This document shows positions 43,901-52,000 of a stretch of DNA of 64,000 bases, one piece after another. The notes under the pieces are model-generated. The model made no database searches and was not told where the DNA came from. It saw nothing but the letters and a program-made list of their open reading frames with translations. Each line of letters opens with the position of its first letter. Within the stretch, counting starts at the first letter, position 1. Source of the stretch: Undaria pinnatifida (taxonomy: Eukaryota > Sar > Phaeophyceae > Laminariales > Alariaceae). Location of the stretch: assembly GCA_012845835.1 (NCBI GenBank), contig JABAKD010000018.1:7974701-8038700 (forward strand). The letters are read 5' to 3'. A program made the translations under genes and the position numbers.

Positions 43901-44700
43901 CGTGAATTGGAATATTTCAACGATTTCGGTAGCTTTTGGTGTTGCTGCTCGCAAGCTCGAACTCACGAAAACATCTCGTGAGTCGCTTCTGGCTGTCTAA
44001 GACTGCTGGCTGGCGCACCCCACGTCGTCATACACTCCACCAGGAGCGTCCCTCAATTTCACGGGCCGTGGTTTCTTGTGGGGAGCTGTAGCTGCCCGCT
44101 AGTGAAGTGCATACGTTCTGTTGGGGGTCGTTTTTTGTCACATTTTGTGTACCCCAAATTTCGACCACTGCAGTGCCTCAAAATCGAGGTGTGGACCTCT
44201 GCTGAGAACCAGAGGGACGTCGATCTGAAGAGACTCACAGCATACGTTGATTAAGCCCTTTTTTCCAGGGGTCGCCGGGTCTGTGTTCCACGAGCCAACC
44301 GAAGCTCTAAACGAAGCGTGTTGACCCAGCCATGTGTTGTACTGTTCCGATAAAACGTCCAGATATTAGAGTTACCGGAAAACCGGGGACCAGGGGACGC
44401 TTGGGTCCCCCCGTGGCCTCAAGGATAGCCAAGTTGCTACATAGCACTACAGTAGTCTGCGGCCTCTACAGGTATACGCTGTCTGGGATACAGTCATGGC
44501 CGTAGCACGCGCCATTCCCACCTGTTTGGTCTTCTTGTCCAACTCCTTCCATCGCCCCCCCCCCCGCTGCCGACGACTAACACGGCCCGGGGTGGTAGCC
44601 CGCCAAGGTCGAGCTTCATCTTTCTCATGAGCCGGTCCTGCAGAGCAGCCGCGTCTAGCGCGGGGTCGGAGTTGTCCTTCGGTCGACCTTGGCGATTCAT
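31818..44700 (-). CDS. RNF32: RNF32-like RING-IQ-RING protein, seven exons (gene span)
   Basis: Seven minus-strand exons join with matching phases from exon 2 on: 44,522-44,700, 41,329-41,426, 38,309-38,428, 37,195-37,289, 35,404-35,617, 32,715-33,495 and 31,818-31,916. The predicted protein of about 528 residues follows the RNF32 order: N-terminal ALQD segment, RING-H2 finger 1, IQ motif, a linker, and RING-H2 finger 2 near the C-terminus. RING fingers normally recruit E2 ubiquitin enzymes, and IQ motifs bind calmodulin-type proteins. Human RNF32 is expressed in testis; its targets are unknown to me. Odd points are an 11-G run that puts exon 1 out of frame, a Gly-rich loop inside RING 2, one GC donor, and large transposon-filled introns. 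It is transcribed away from the NME7-like gene. Confidence 0.85.
31925..32330. other. Purine-rich stretch in RNF32 intron 6
   Basis: On the plus strand this is mostly G and A (AGGGGAAGGGGGGTAGACG and similar), so on the transcribed strand it is a long polypyrimidine stretch leading to the exon 7 acceptor. No other feature was seen. Confidence 0.6.
32715..33495 (-). CDS. RNF32: RNF32-like exon 6 (RING 2 first half with Gly-rich loop)
   Basis: After the acceptor GTTCTTCAG the exon reads LFHEFDQGLAFSRQVFGQSA, matching the RNF32 linker, then GEDECPICMCAMEA with the first C-x2-C. A 182-residue loop, largely Gly with Val, Ser and Asp and then basic (SKRRAPGTSNET, KKSRGRPRRGGGG), separates this from LLLSCSHVFHKS. 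The loop comes from a (GGT)n-like tract (32,897-33,261, ACC on the plus strand). The donor TCG|GTGAGT is phase 0 and joins exon 7. Confidence 0.85.
32897..33261. repeat. (ACC)n-type microsatellite inside RNF32 exon 6
   Basis: The tract is an imperfect ACC/GCC/ATC trinucleotide repeat of about 365 bp. It stays in frame across the exon on the minus strand, and the long proline- and threonine-rich plus-strand frames here are its antisense. Confidence 0.9.
33561..33973. repeat. Tandem duplication of about 207 bp in RNF32 intron 5
   Basis: Units 33,561-33,768 and 33,769-33,973 both start TTGACTATTTTCCTGC and share nearly every base through CGTGGGTGCAGTTAC and a T-run plus CCCCCACGTT. The few differences indicate a recent duplication. 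Confidence 0.9.
34040..34290. repeat. Dispersed repeat with A-box-like start
   Basis: CCGTGGTAGAATGGGTCAAG near 34,053 fits a tRNA A-box, but no B-box follows. 34,165-34,290 matches 16,155-16,260. This is at most a tRNA-derived SINE fragment. Confidence 0.4.
34542..34598 (-). pseudogene. Partial duplicate of RNF32 exon 5 with its splice donor
   Basis: On the minus strand the segment reads MAAVLEGREDSLGR and is followed by G|GTACTG, against LAAVLEGRGDSIDR and G|GTACAG in exon 5. Similarity stops about a dozen bases past the donor. It lies about 860 bp downstream of exon 5 in the same intron. Confidence 0.75.
34722..34810. repeat. Family K copy
   Basis: GTGCAGAACGAGCTTCAACG and GAAGGAAACCAAAAACG recur in related form near 30.84, 52.08, 54.64 and 59.53 kb. 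Repeated GCAACNTGCANNACGAGC text followed by an A-rich AAACCAAAGGAAAC end suggests a retroposed family. Confidence 0.45.
35245..35385 (-). repeat. tRNA-like SINE fragment
   Basis: On the minus strand TGGCATATTAACAG (A-box-like) precedes CGTGGGTTCGAATCTCGC (B-box) by about 55 bp. The CACGTGACTTAGTGG text beside it resembles 46,813-46,830. Arms do not close into a full cloverleaf, so it is a tRNA-derived repeat rather than a tRNA gene. Confidence 0.45.
35404..35617 (-). CDS. RNF32: RNF32-like exon 5 (IQ motif)
   Basis: The peptide CARRLQSAYRRHKARREFL is an IQ-type calmodulin-binding motif, followed by RKHYAAGLGDAKMRRRF and KAAELAAVLEGRGDSIDR, as in the RNF32 linker. The donor GACAG|GTACAG ends in phase 2. 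The acceptor AAACAG|GGGCTA follows a CAAAAC hexanucleotide run and is the least certain edge. A partial copy of the exon's 3' end lies in the next intron. Confidence 0.8.
35876..36815. repeat. 0.94-kb (GGTTC)n/(GGGTC)n array in RNF32 intron 4
   Basis: The first part (35,876-36,433) is almost pure GGTTC with one short GGTCC patch at 36,235-36,245. GGGTC then appears in a short block (36,434-36,460), GGTTC returns, and GGGTC dominates from 36,511 to about 36,760, after which the tail decays. All three frames are open because the 5-bp unit lacks stops, so the long Arg/Gly/Ser/Val frames are not genes. Confidence 0.97.
37195..37289 (-). CDS. RNF32: RNF32-like exon 4 (RING 1, second half)
   Basis: After the acceptor ATTATCACAG, one base completes the split Ala codon. 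Then CLRSFERFLRTEERSCPLCR and KADYQKRATG follow, supplying the remaining Cys and the C-x2-C pair. The exon ends in phase 1 at CAAG|GCTAGT, a GC-type donor chosen because it alone fits exon 5. Confidence 0.85.
37410..38160. repeat. Repeat family F with nested family G
   Basis: The order of 22,795-23,430 is repeated (TACTCATTTCATGC, GTGAGGTGTTCGGC, GAAGCGGACTTCGGCACCTT, GTAAGGTTCTACACTCCGC, TTTACAGCGTCGTTGCCAAC). It is split at about 37,775-37,965 by family G (CATGGCTGCTCGACACGAGG, ATACGGCCGGGAACTGG). It lies in RNF32 intron 3. Confidence 0.6.
38309..38428 (-). CDS. RNF32: RNF32-like exon 3 (RING 1, first half)
   Basis: The acceptor CTACTGGCAG is preceded by a TACTAAT branch-point-like motif (38,441-38,447 on the plus strand). 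The peptide GESPCPICREAFQDKSQ then VILSCSHVFHRA carries C-x2-C and C-x-H-x2-H of a RING-H2 finger. The donor is GGGC|GTGAGT (phase 2). Confidence 0.9.
38580..38905. repeat. Degenerate GTTATGATG satellite
   Basis: Phrases of GTTATGATGGT and GTTATGATGAT repeat with a period of about 12-15 bp and many changes. It is in RNF32 intron 2. Confidence 0.85.
38935..39150. repeat. Repeat family P copy
   Basis: GAGCCACTGGCACGAATGAC, TTTGTACCTCACCGACGAAA, TTGGCGCAGCGTAG, the core GTCACTCGCGCGAATGAC (39,079-39,096) and GCCGAGCCACCGTAAAC are in family order. Confidence 0.65.
39757..40020. mobile_element. MITE-A copy with both TIRs
   Basis: The left end ACGCGTGCTGAGATAGAGGT and right end ACCTCTATCGTAGCACGCG are inverse. 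Body motifs GGGAGCTTAAGACC, AATCCCATGGCC, CCGACGGTTTTTGGG and CCCGTCATTCAGAAACC are present. It lies in RNF32 intron 2. Confidence 0.8.
40735..41055. repeat. Family J copy abutting a 9-bp array
   Basis: 40,735-40,912 is family J (GGGGTGCACCAGATTCTAAG to TTGAGGAGCTCAACC). The (GTCAGATCG)n array with GTCTGATCG variants begins directly at its end and runs to about 41,055. Confidence 0.75.
41329..41426 (-). CDS. RNF32: RNF32-like exon 2
   Basis: The peptide TAVRVTLAQIRGLEEPPEP then TLTSGEW matches the RNF32 segment before RING 1 (LTLAQ, Gly-Leu, Pro-rich, then S-x-E-W). The donor TGGAG|GTGAGT ends in phase 2 and joins exon 3 in frame to give SGEWRALEAKS. The acceptor is chosen as GTCAG|GGACAG for phase, and others nearby are possible. 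Confidence 0.75.
41427..42760. repeat. ATCGA-rich stretch and two long MITE-A copies in RNF32 intron 1
   Basis: 41,500-41,720 is a degenerate run of GGATATCGAACGATAATCG-like phrases. 41,727-42,292 and 42,300-42,755 are long MITE-A variants (TACGATAGAGG ends, TTCTTGGGTGAGGTA, CCACCCTCAGAAGG, final CACCTCTATCGCTGCATGC) with extra blocks such as GGGTTCCAGTTGTGAAGG, as in 52,176-52,606. Confidence 0.6.
42761..44521. other. Remainder of RNF32 intron 1
   Basis: This stretch shows no confident coding or repeat structure. A segment near 43,945-44,010 (GCTCGCAAGCTCGAACTCAC, GGCTGGCGCACCCC) resembles an inverted tRNA-like B-box region but lacks a partner A-box. Several chance ORFs are present. Confidence 0.4.
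44522..44700 (-). CDS. RNF32: RNF32-like exon 1
   Basis: The ATG at 44,698-44,700 opens a peptide with SDPALDAAALQDRLMRKMKL, matching the conserved ALQD segment at the RNF32 N-terminus. The donor is AAACAG|GTGGGA. A run of 11 Gs (C at 44,555-44,565) sits in the exon. As written the exon ends in phase 2, whereas exon 2 fits phase 0. In the frame reached by one extra base the end reads RWKELDKKTKQ. A length error in the run, a real frameshift, or use of another acceptor (about 41,409) would each explain this. Confidence 0.65.
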
Positions 44701-45044
44701 CTTCGTTACAGTACAGCACGCCTAGTGACAAACAGGGGAATAAAAAAGGAAGACCTAAATCTGGGAGTCGTGGTACTGAAGGTAGTGATGTCCGCGCCCT
44801 TTCACGAATAATGAACCCAGCCTGACCCGGCATTTCTGTGTTTGTGTTTTGCGTTATTTGCTGTATGGCAGCGGCAGCCTCTTGCGAGGCGGTGGAGGCG
44901 CAGCAGACGATGGTTGTTGTTGTTGTTGTTGCGGTTGCGGTTGGAGTTGGTAGTCGGAACGGACGGAGTTGGGCCTTTGCGCCTTATAACTTTAAATAAT
45001 GGTGGAGAGAGTTTTATTAGCGCCCTGGTGAGGATCGTGCTGCA

Positions 45045-45208
45045 TCATCATCATTGTCATCATCATCGTCATCGTCATCGTCATCATCATCATCATCATC
45101 AACATCGTCATCATCATCATCAACATCGTCATCATCATCATTATCATCATCATCGTCATCATCATCATCATTTCCATCATCATCATCATCATCATCATCG
45201 TCATCATT

Positions 45209-45241
<33 letters not shown>

Positions 45242-45360
45242 GTCATCATCATCATCATGATCGCCATCATCATAATCATCATCATCATCATCCTCATCAT
45301 CACCATCATCATCATCATCACCACCATCGACATCATGATCATCATCACCACCATCACCAG
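45045..45360. repeat. (CAT)n microsatellite
   Basis: About 315 bp of CAT/CATCGT with scattered changes give His-, Ser- and Met-rich frames with no flanking gene structure. It lies in the region between the divergent genes. Confidence 0.95.
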
Positions 45361-45847
45361 CGGTACCATTTAACGTGACTTGACAAGAACATGGAACACC
45401 TGGAATACTCCACGCTTTCCGTATCCCCTCACAAGCTGTACTCCGACAATTTCGATGACTAATTACTTAGAACAGGTGCAGTATATTGCCAAATGAAAAA
45501 AAACAGCCAAAAATACTTGTTCATGCCGGGTGCTACCAAACACATGATGAAGTCAGGGTGTTGAGATACGCGAGACTTCAGGATGTAGAACCAGTACAGT
45601 TGGTCTCCAACACTCGCTGCAGATATCTCCGTTCATTCACAGGCAATTTGGGGGTGGGGGGGGGGCTAGGGTATAGAACGAGTCTGGGGGACAGCCGTGG
45701 TGGTCGTCGCGTTGTTCGAGGGGCGGTCTTCTACTACGACGCGTATTGCATTGGCATCGGGCTTCCCGGCAAGTTTTTCCTCGGTTTTACTCTCATTTCT
45801 GTGACGATGTTGGCACGCATACATACATCCTATACAATAGAGGTGCT

Positions 45848-46370
45848 AAGGTATTAGTGGGGTATTAGTCCGTTCGACCACTTGCAAAAGGTTCACCGAC
45901 AACTTACCCAAACTAAGCCTTATAACACTCTCCCCCCCTGAAACGGCGGGATAGCAGGTCGGCCGGATATGCGGGCGGACCTGTCAATTATCCAAGCCGT
46001 TTCATTCCCTGGGTATACCGGGGAGAGTATTTTTCAAGTTCGACATGGGGAAAGTCTAATAAAGTTTATTGCAGTGGATGTAGGACTTGAACCCCCGGCC
46101 CAAAAAACCCATGGTCCTGCCGACGACGCCATTTGTTAAGGTATTAGTGGGGTATTAGTCCGTTTGACCACTTGCAAAAGGTTAACCAATAGCTTACCCA
46201 AACTAAGCCTTATAACACTCTTCCCCCCTGAAACGGCGGGATAGCAGGTCGGCCGGATATACGGGCGGACCTGTCAATTATCCAAGCCGTTTCATTTCCT
46301 GGGTATACCAGGGAGAGTGTTATAAGGCTTAGTTTGGGTAAGCTATTGGTTAACCTTTTCAAAGTAAGCC
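45848..46370 (-). repeat. SINE-like family, tandem dimer with Pol III boxes
   Basis: Unit 1 (45,848-46,137) and unit 2 (from 46,138) both start AAGGTATTAGTGGGGTATTA. On the minus strand the head of unit 1 reads ACAAATGGCGTCGTCGGCAG (A-box-like) and GGGGGTTCAAGTCCTACATC (exact B-box) about 40 bp apart. The body has GACCTGCTATCCCGCCGTTT. A near-inverse end of unit 2 (TTATAAGGCTTAGTTTGGG) follows at 46,321. It could instead be an LTR fragment, but the boxes favour a tRNA-derived SINE. Confidence 0.6.
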
Positions 46371-46376
46371 TTATAA

Positions 46377-46647
46377 CAGAGGTGCACCGCTTTTTTCTTT
46401 TCTGAGGTTCCTCGTTTGATGGATCCCTCACGGCGACAACTGATTTTGAGTAAACTACAAGAACAATAGCAAAACAAAACGATGAAGAAAAATCGCATGG
46501 ATGGCCCCTATAGACATACCGAAACATTGTAAATACAGCAAGACAAAGAAATGTTGATATTCCGACGAATTTTGGCTAGGGAGAGCCGTCATTCGGAAAA
46601 TATCCCAACCCCCAAAAAAAAGTGCTCCCGTTAATGTAGCACGCGTT
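46377..46647. mobile_element. MITE-A copy
   Basis: It begins ACAGAGGTGCACCGC with the outermost TIR bases missing. It has CTGATTTTGAGTAAACTACA, AAAAATCGCATGGATGGCC, CCGACGAATTTTGGC and GCCGTCATTCGGAAAATA, and ends at AATGTAGCACGCGTT. Confidence 0.65.
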
Positions 46648-46759
46648 AGTTTATGAGTGATCGACGTCGAACTTGAGATGGAAAAATTGCACGGGAAAAA
46701 GAAGTGACGATTACAGCGTGCGTCATTCCAGAAGCAACCCGGGCCACTGGGGTGGGATG

Positions 46760-47160
46760 CCACAGATGGAGAGTATATGTTGGTTATATTGCACTTTCCC
46801 ACTGAGATACCTAGTCACGTGACTAAGTATCTCACCGGGTAGTGCTATAGACTATCGCCAACAAAATATATGTTTTCGAGTTCGTTAATCGAATCTCGAT
46901 AACCAACAAAATGTATGTTTTCGGGTTCGTTGATCGAATCTCGGCGACTTCGTAACAGAGGTCTCCGGGGCTCTCCCCTCACCGCACACTAACTAGTACC
47001 TGGCAGTTATCAGAAGAACATCATCACGTACCAGGTATCAATTAATAATGTTTTCGGCGCGCACGCTCGAAAAGCAACAAATATGAAGTCGGCGAGAATC
47101 GAACTCACAACTCAACTTTTCTTTGTTGGTTATATTGCATGATGTGGTAGCCACTTGTTG
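46760..47160. repeat. tRNA-like SINE fragments
   Basis: TGTTGGTTATATTGCA occurs near 46,778 and 47,125. CGAGTTCGTTAATCGAATCTC and CGGGTTCGTTGATCGAATCTC recur at about 46,877 and 46,921, the second about 45 bp after the first. 47,090-47,110 inverted reads GTGAGTTCGATTCTCGCCG, a B-box. It is related to 35,245-35,385. Confidence 0.45.
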
Positions 47161-48974
47161 TGCGGCATGCTCGTACCACGAAGAATATATTTCTTACTGC
47201 AATGGACAATCATTTTCGTGTCATTTAACACGTTAACAATGTCATTATCATGGTTAATTTGCATGCTTAAGGCTCATTGTTACTATTGATTAGGATTTGA
47301 CTCATGAAAAGCTTACTAAAAAACGGGCGAACGGTGTATTACGCAGCTTGCAAAGATGACTACAAGTATTAACCTCAAATTTGTCGAACTCACAGCTGAT
47401 GACGTTGTTGTTAGGTAGAATAATATTTAGATGGCAGAATAAAGGAGGACATAGTATCACTTGTCGATGTGTTTTCGCTGTATATATCTGCAGTAGTAGT
47501 AGCAGGTCCTGTACACTTTTTTCGTAGGCAAACATGACCTACACAGCAAGCAGTAACATACCCGTACGAGGTATGGTGTCGGGGATCGCGGCGCTTTCGC
47601 GAGACTGTCACATTGCTGCTGCTACATACTCTACTTTTAAGCAAGTAACAAATGTTATATAATCTTCGATCTCACAGCTGGAGTGTATTTTCATTTTTTA
47701 TAATAATACGTTTTTCTATTATTAATGAAAAGGTATAACATCCACCATCAACAACGCATAGTCAACTGCCTGTTGTTGCAGAACAGAGTGTTTTGTAGTG
47801 TCGGATACCGCCCGGATTGCCCGAAATATAACGTCATCATTTTCAGCTGATAATTGTATTACTGTCTAATACCGGCTTTGCCTGATACTTCGAAGGCTCG
47901 TCTCACAACTGTATCTCGACGAGGTGTCCTACCTCGTGTTTGATGTGTGGTACGTGCCCTTTGCGCATTGAACGAATTGGAGACCGCCCGTTTGGTCGTG
48001 ACGCGTTCTCGTCGCCTTCCTCAACAGGCTGTGACCGTGCGCATTGGCCATGCGAACTCAAAGGGAACACACGACGAGGATAATAAGCTTTCCGCGCGGG
48101 AGTGTATGATGGGAGCCAGAAGACGAGTCACCAGAGATGAAGAATAGATTCGGCAGCGTGTGAGGTCGAAATATGTTTCTAAAATAATGAAACGATACCC
48201 CCCCCCCCCCGATATTTTTTTCTTGTACGATACGCGTACGTACATGAGTAGGGATATGTATGCTATAATAGGGAAATGATACAGACACCACGTACCAACA
48301 GACACCACGTACCAACCAGTGACGACGATCGACGTTGGCGCAATTCGGCGTGAAGCTTGTATGGTTATCATCCCCATAGTATACGTGGCCGCGTTTTGTG
48401 AAAGGCGTAGATCTATCGGGTGATCAAACGACAAGAGCACGCGGCGGAAGCGTGCGGCGGGTTTTACAACAAAAAAACTGGAAGAACACCCGGAACCTCC
48501 GTATTTAGATACCGGCCGTTTTTTTTTTTGCTAAAAGCTGTTATTCCGCCGCATTTTGGTGACACAGTCTGATATCTTTGTCATGTCGTGATCTCTTTTA
48601 ATCACGACGGTCGCGATTCGCGGAGGCGTGTCGTGGATGGTGTTTGTCCATGGTCATGATACAGAGTATTGCCTTGACGTAATCTCCATGCAATACGGGA
48701 CGGACAGACAACGGCGTTCGAAATCGACGAACTACTCGACACTTCGTGAGAAGGAGCGTTACAGGCTATCACCCACGCACGTCTACTCCATACGGATGAG
48801 ACGCATTCATACGTACATAATAGCGCTGTGGTCATCAGATATCTACGCGACGAGTACGAGTACGAGGACAGAGTAGTGTTGTTTCTAGTGTGTAGCCCCC
48901 AGAGTTGTACGCCGGGTGCGTCGCGCCGTGAAAAACAGCAACAAGGGGCACGAGAAGAAAAAGGGAGAGGAAAT
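47161..48974. other. Intergenic upstream of the NME7-like gene
   Basis: AGCTTG modules lie at 47,344-47,400 and, partly, 47,655-47,705. The rest has no recognised repeat or gene. The promoter and 5' leader of the NME7-like gene must lie toward its right end, but no TATA or ciliary X-box-like site was identified. Confidence 0.35.
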
Positions 48975-49094
48975 ATGTCCACCGCGGTATATTTCACGCG
49001 ACCTGTTGGCTTCAAGACGGAATACTTCGACCCCGTGGCTGGCTTGCTCAAGACCTTCGTGCTAACCTGTTTTCCAAACGGAAAGCTGCAGATG
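48975..49094 (+). CDS. NME7: NME7-like exon 1 (DM10 start)
   Basis: ATG opens STAVYFTRPVGFKTEYFDPV then AGLLKTFVLTCFPNGKLQM. This matches the DM10 start (W-Y-D-P, L-L, R-x-Y-x-L-x-x-x-P-x-D-G, E-M). The donor ATG|GTGAGT is phase 0. An earlier ORF start at 48,828 lacks DM10 similarity, so this ATG is preferred. Confidence 0.85.
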
Positions 49095-52000
49095 GTGAGT
49101 GAGTGGGTGGACCGACCGCCGCGTTCACATACTTGTAGGAGTAGTCTAATACAGCAGTTCTACAGCACCGTAGTGATCCCTCTATAGTGCCGGTATGTGC
49201 ACTATAGAGGGAAATACAGGCTCTTGTAGCTGCAACCGGCACTACTCCGAATACTGTCATCACTAGTTGTTTCCATCGGCGCCAAGCGATTTCGTAGGCA
49301 CTATAGCGGGCAAGCGGCACAATCAATTGGCACTATAGAGGGACCTCTGCCGTATGCCAGTGGTTACTCCGACGTCTATATGTCATCGTGGTGATTACAT
49401 CCGACTCCACCATCATTTTATTGAACAGGGGATATGTTATAATAAAAATATTTTAATATGTCGGCTGTGAGTTCGATCGATTTAAGGCTCCACACTCATA
49501 GTTGCAAGCTGCGTGATACCCCAGCCGCGCGTTTATATATATATATATATATATACTTACAAATATCGATTTCTCTGATAAGCCTCGAGAGGCTCCATTT
49601 TTCTTCGCTTTCCACACTAAAGTTAAGACATTCTCTTCTCCGGACGGCTGAGCGGGCTCGGATGCCTGAAACAACAGCGCTTCTCAGCGCTTCTCAGGTT
49701 TTGATTTTTTTTTCAAAATTCATGTTCAAAAGTCCTTTTTTGGGGGGAATTGAGAAAATATTGCTTCCCCTAAATTTAAATCTCCCGTTTTTTGAGAATA
49801 CCACATACTACCTGGACATCGCCTCCTCTCGAGATTTGCGGAACGGTCCAGCTTTTCTTCGATTTCTTCCTTCACATTTTTTTGGTAGTTGCACGAAGCT
49901 TTCATCATACCAGAGGTCCCAGCCTGATGAATCTCAGCTTGGCTCAGCACATCATAAGCTCAGCTCCGCCCAGCAGCGCTAGCTCAGCAGCGCAGCGCCG
50001 TGCAGTGCAGTCCCCTGGCGTGTCCTGCCGTGGCCTGCGCTGCCCTGCCGTGCCCTGCAGTGCGGTGCGGTAATGTGCGATGCTGTGCGGTGTTTTGCGG
50101 TGCTGTGCCGTGCTGTGCTGTGGTTAGTGTTTTGCTGTACTTACTCTCATTTTGTTGAATCACAATAAAAATGCACCCCCAGCTCAGCTCAGCCCACAGC
50201 TATTTAGCTCACAGCAGCGCAGCGCCGTGCGGTGCCGTGCGGTGCCGTGCGGTGTTGTGCCTTGCCCTGCGGTGCGGAGCGGTTTCATGCTTCGCTGTGC
50301 TTTCTTTCGAACATACAGCAGTACAAGGCATATGATGCGAAGTACCAGGTACCGGTATGTACGTGTTTCTTTATCGTCTTTTAGTTGTTTTTTTTTCAAA
50401 GTTGATTGTCCTCTCTCGGTTCGTATGCCCCACCCCCCCCCAACTAATTACACCCGCACTGCCGACCAGAATGTGACATTGCCAACAAGCACACAGCACA
50501 GTGCACATGTTTATAGCTCTGCACAAGCAGCTCTTGGCATTATCAATTCGCTAGTAGCACCAAATCATGGGCCTCTTCTTTCTGTCCCATTTCCATATGT
50601 TTTAGTTGCATTCTTCCTTGCGCGAGCGAAGCGGGCGGCGTCAGCCGCCCGCATTGTATATTTATACAACTTGGTTGTCCGTGATGTTTGCTCACGACTT
50701 CACCGTGATACTTCGTAGGACTTTACCGTCCGTGGTGCACACTGGTACCTGCTGCTGTCCCATCACGTGTACCTGCAACTTGGCCGTCCTGATGGTTACG
50801 TAGGAATTCGCCGCCATGTTGTACGTATATTATAGCTAACGAAACTTGGGATACAACTTCACCGCCCGTGATGCTTTCGTCCTTGTCATGGTGATGTCCG
50901 CCGGTACCTACTACGTCGCCATCATGTTCACGTGCAATTTTACCTAGGAATTAGCCGTGAATTTTAACGTAGAACTCTACGCAGTCCGTGATGTTTACGC
51001 GCTTGTCATCCTTATGCTTAGGTGCAACTATACCATCATATTACGCTACATCTTGGCGCCTCCTCCTCACGTGGTGTGCTTTCTATAGGTGCACGCCAAA
51101 ACGGGCAAGATGTTTCTGTCCAAGACTCACATCAAGGACCTGACGCCGAACGAGCTGTTCGTCGGGGGCACAGTCGTTGTGTAAGTGTTGAAGTTTCAAC
51201 TGCGAGTTCCTGTATACATGTATACCAGGGAATTCACTGGTCGGGCCTCTTCTCGCGGGTCAGGTCGAGTCACATTGACCCCTAACCGGTTGAGCTTCTC
51301 AAGTGTGTAACTATCGGTTAGTCTGATCGTTTCACGAGTACAATGGTGGTTTTCAGGACTAGCGCATAGAAATATTGGTCGGGTTGCGCGAACGAACGTC
51401 TTCCAAGCCGTGTTTCGGGTGATGATGGTGATGGTGAGATGTTGAGGTCCTCATCTTAGGAGCTCAGAAAATTCTTAGAATCTGCTGCACCCCTAGCGTG
51501 AGACCATTCCTGATCCGACCCGACCCGACCCGACCCGACCCGACCCAACCCGACCCGACCCGACCCGACCCGACCCGACCCGACCCGACCCGACCCGACC
51601 CGACCCGACCCGACCCGACCCGACCCGACCCGACCCGACCCGACCCGACCCGACCCGACCCGACCCGACCCGACCCGACCCGACCCGACCCGACCCGACC
51701 CGACCCGACCCGACCCGACCCGACCCGACCCGACCCGACCCGACCCGACCCGACCCGACCCGACCCGACCCGACCCGACCCGACCCGACCCGACCCGACC
51801 CGACCAGACCAGACCCGACCAGATCCAACGCGACCCAACCCGACCCGACTCGGGTCGACAAGATTCTGGAAACCTCCTGACCCGACCTGCGGGTCTGGTC
51901 ATGACACGTGAAAAAGCCTGATATATATGCGTAGTCTATACTTCACCTATATTTTAGTGAGAAGCTTCCCACCAACAACGCCAACAAGAAAAGCCCACGT

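Noticed and set aside
44842-45378. His-, Ser- and Met-rich ORFs
   Set aside because: They reflect the (CAT)n repeat and show no gene structure.
51456-51911. Arg/Gly/Ser/Val and Pro/Asp/Thr ORFs
   Set aside because: They arise from the CCCGA array in NME7 intron 2.
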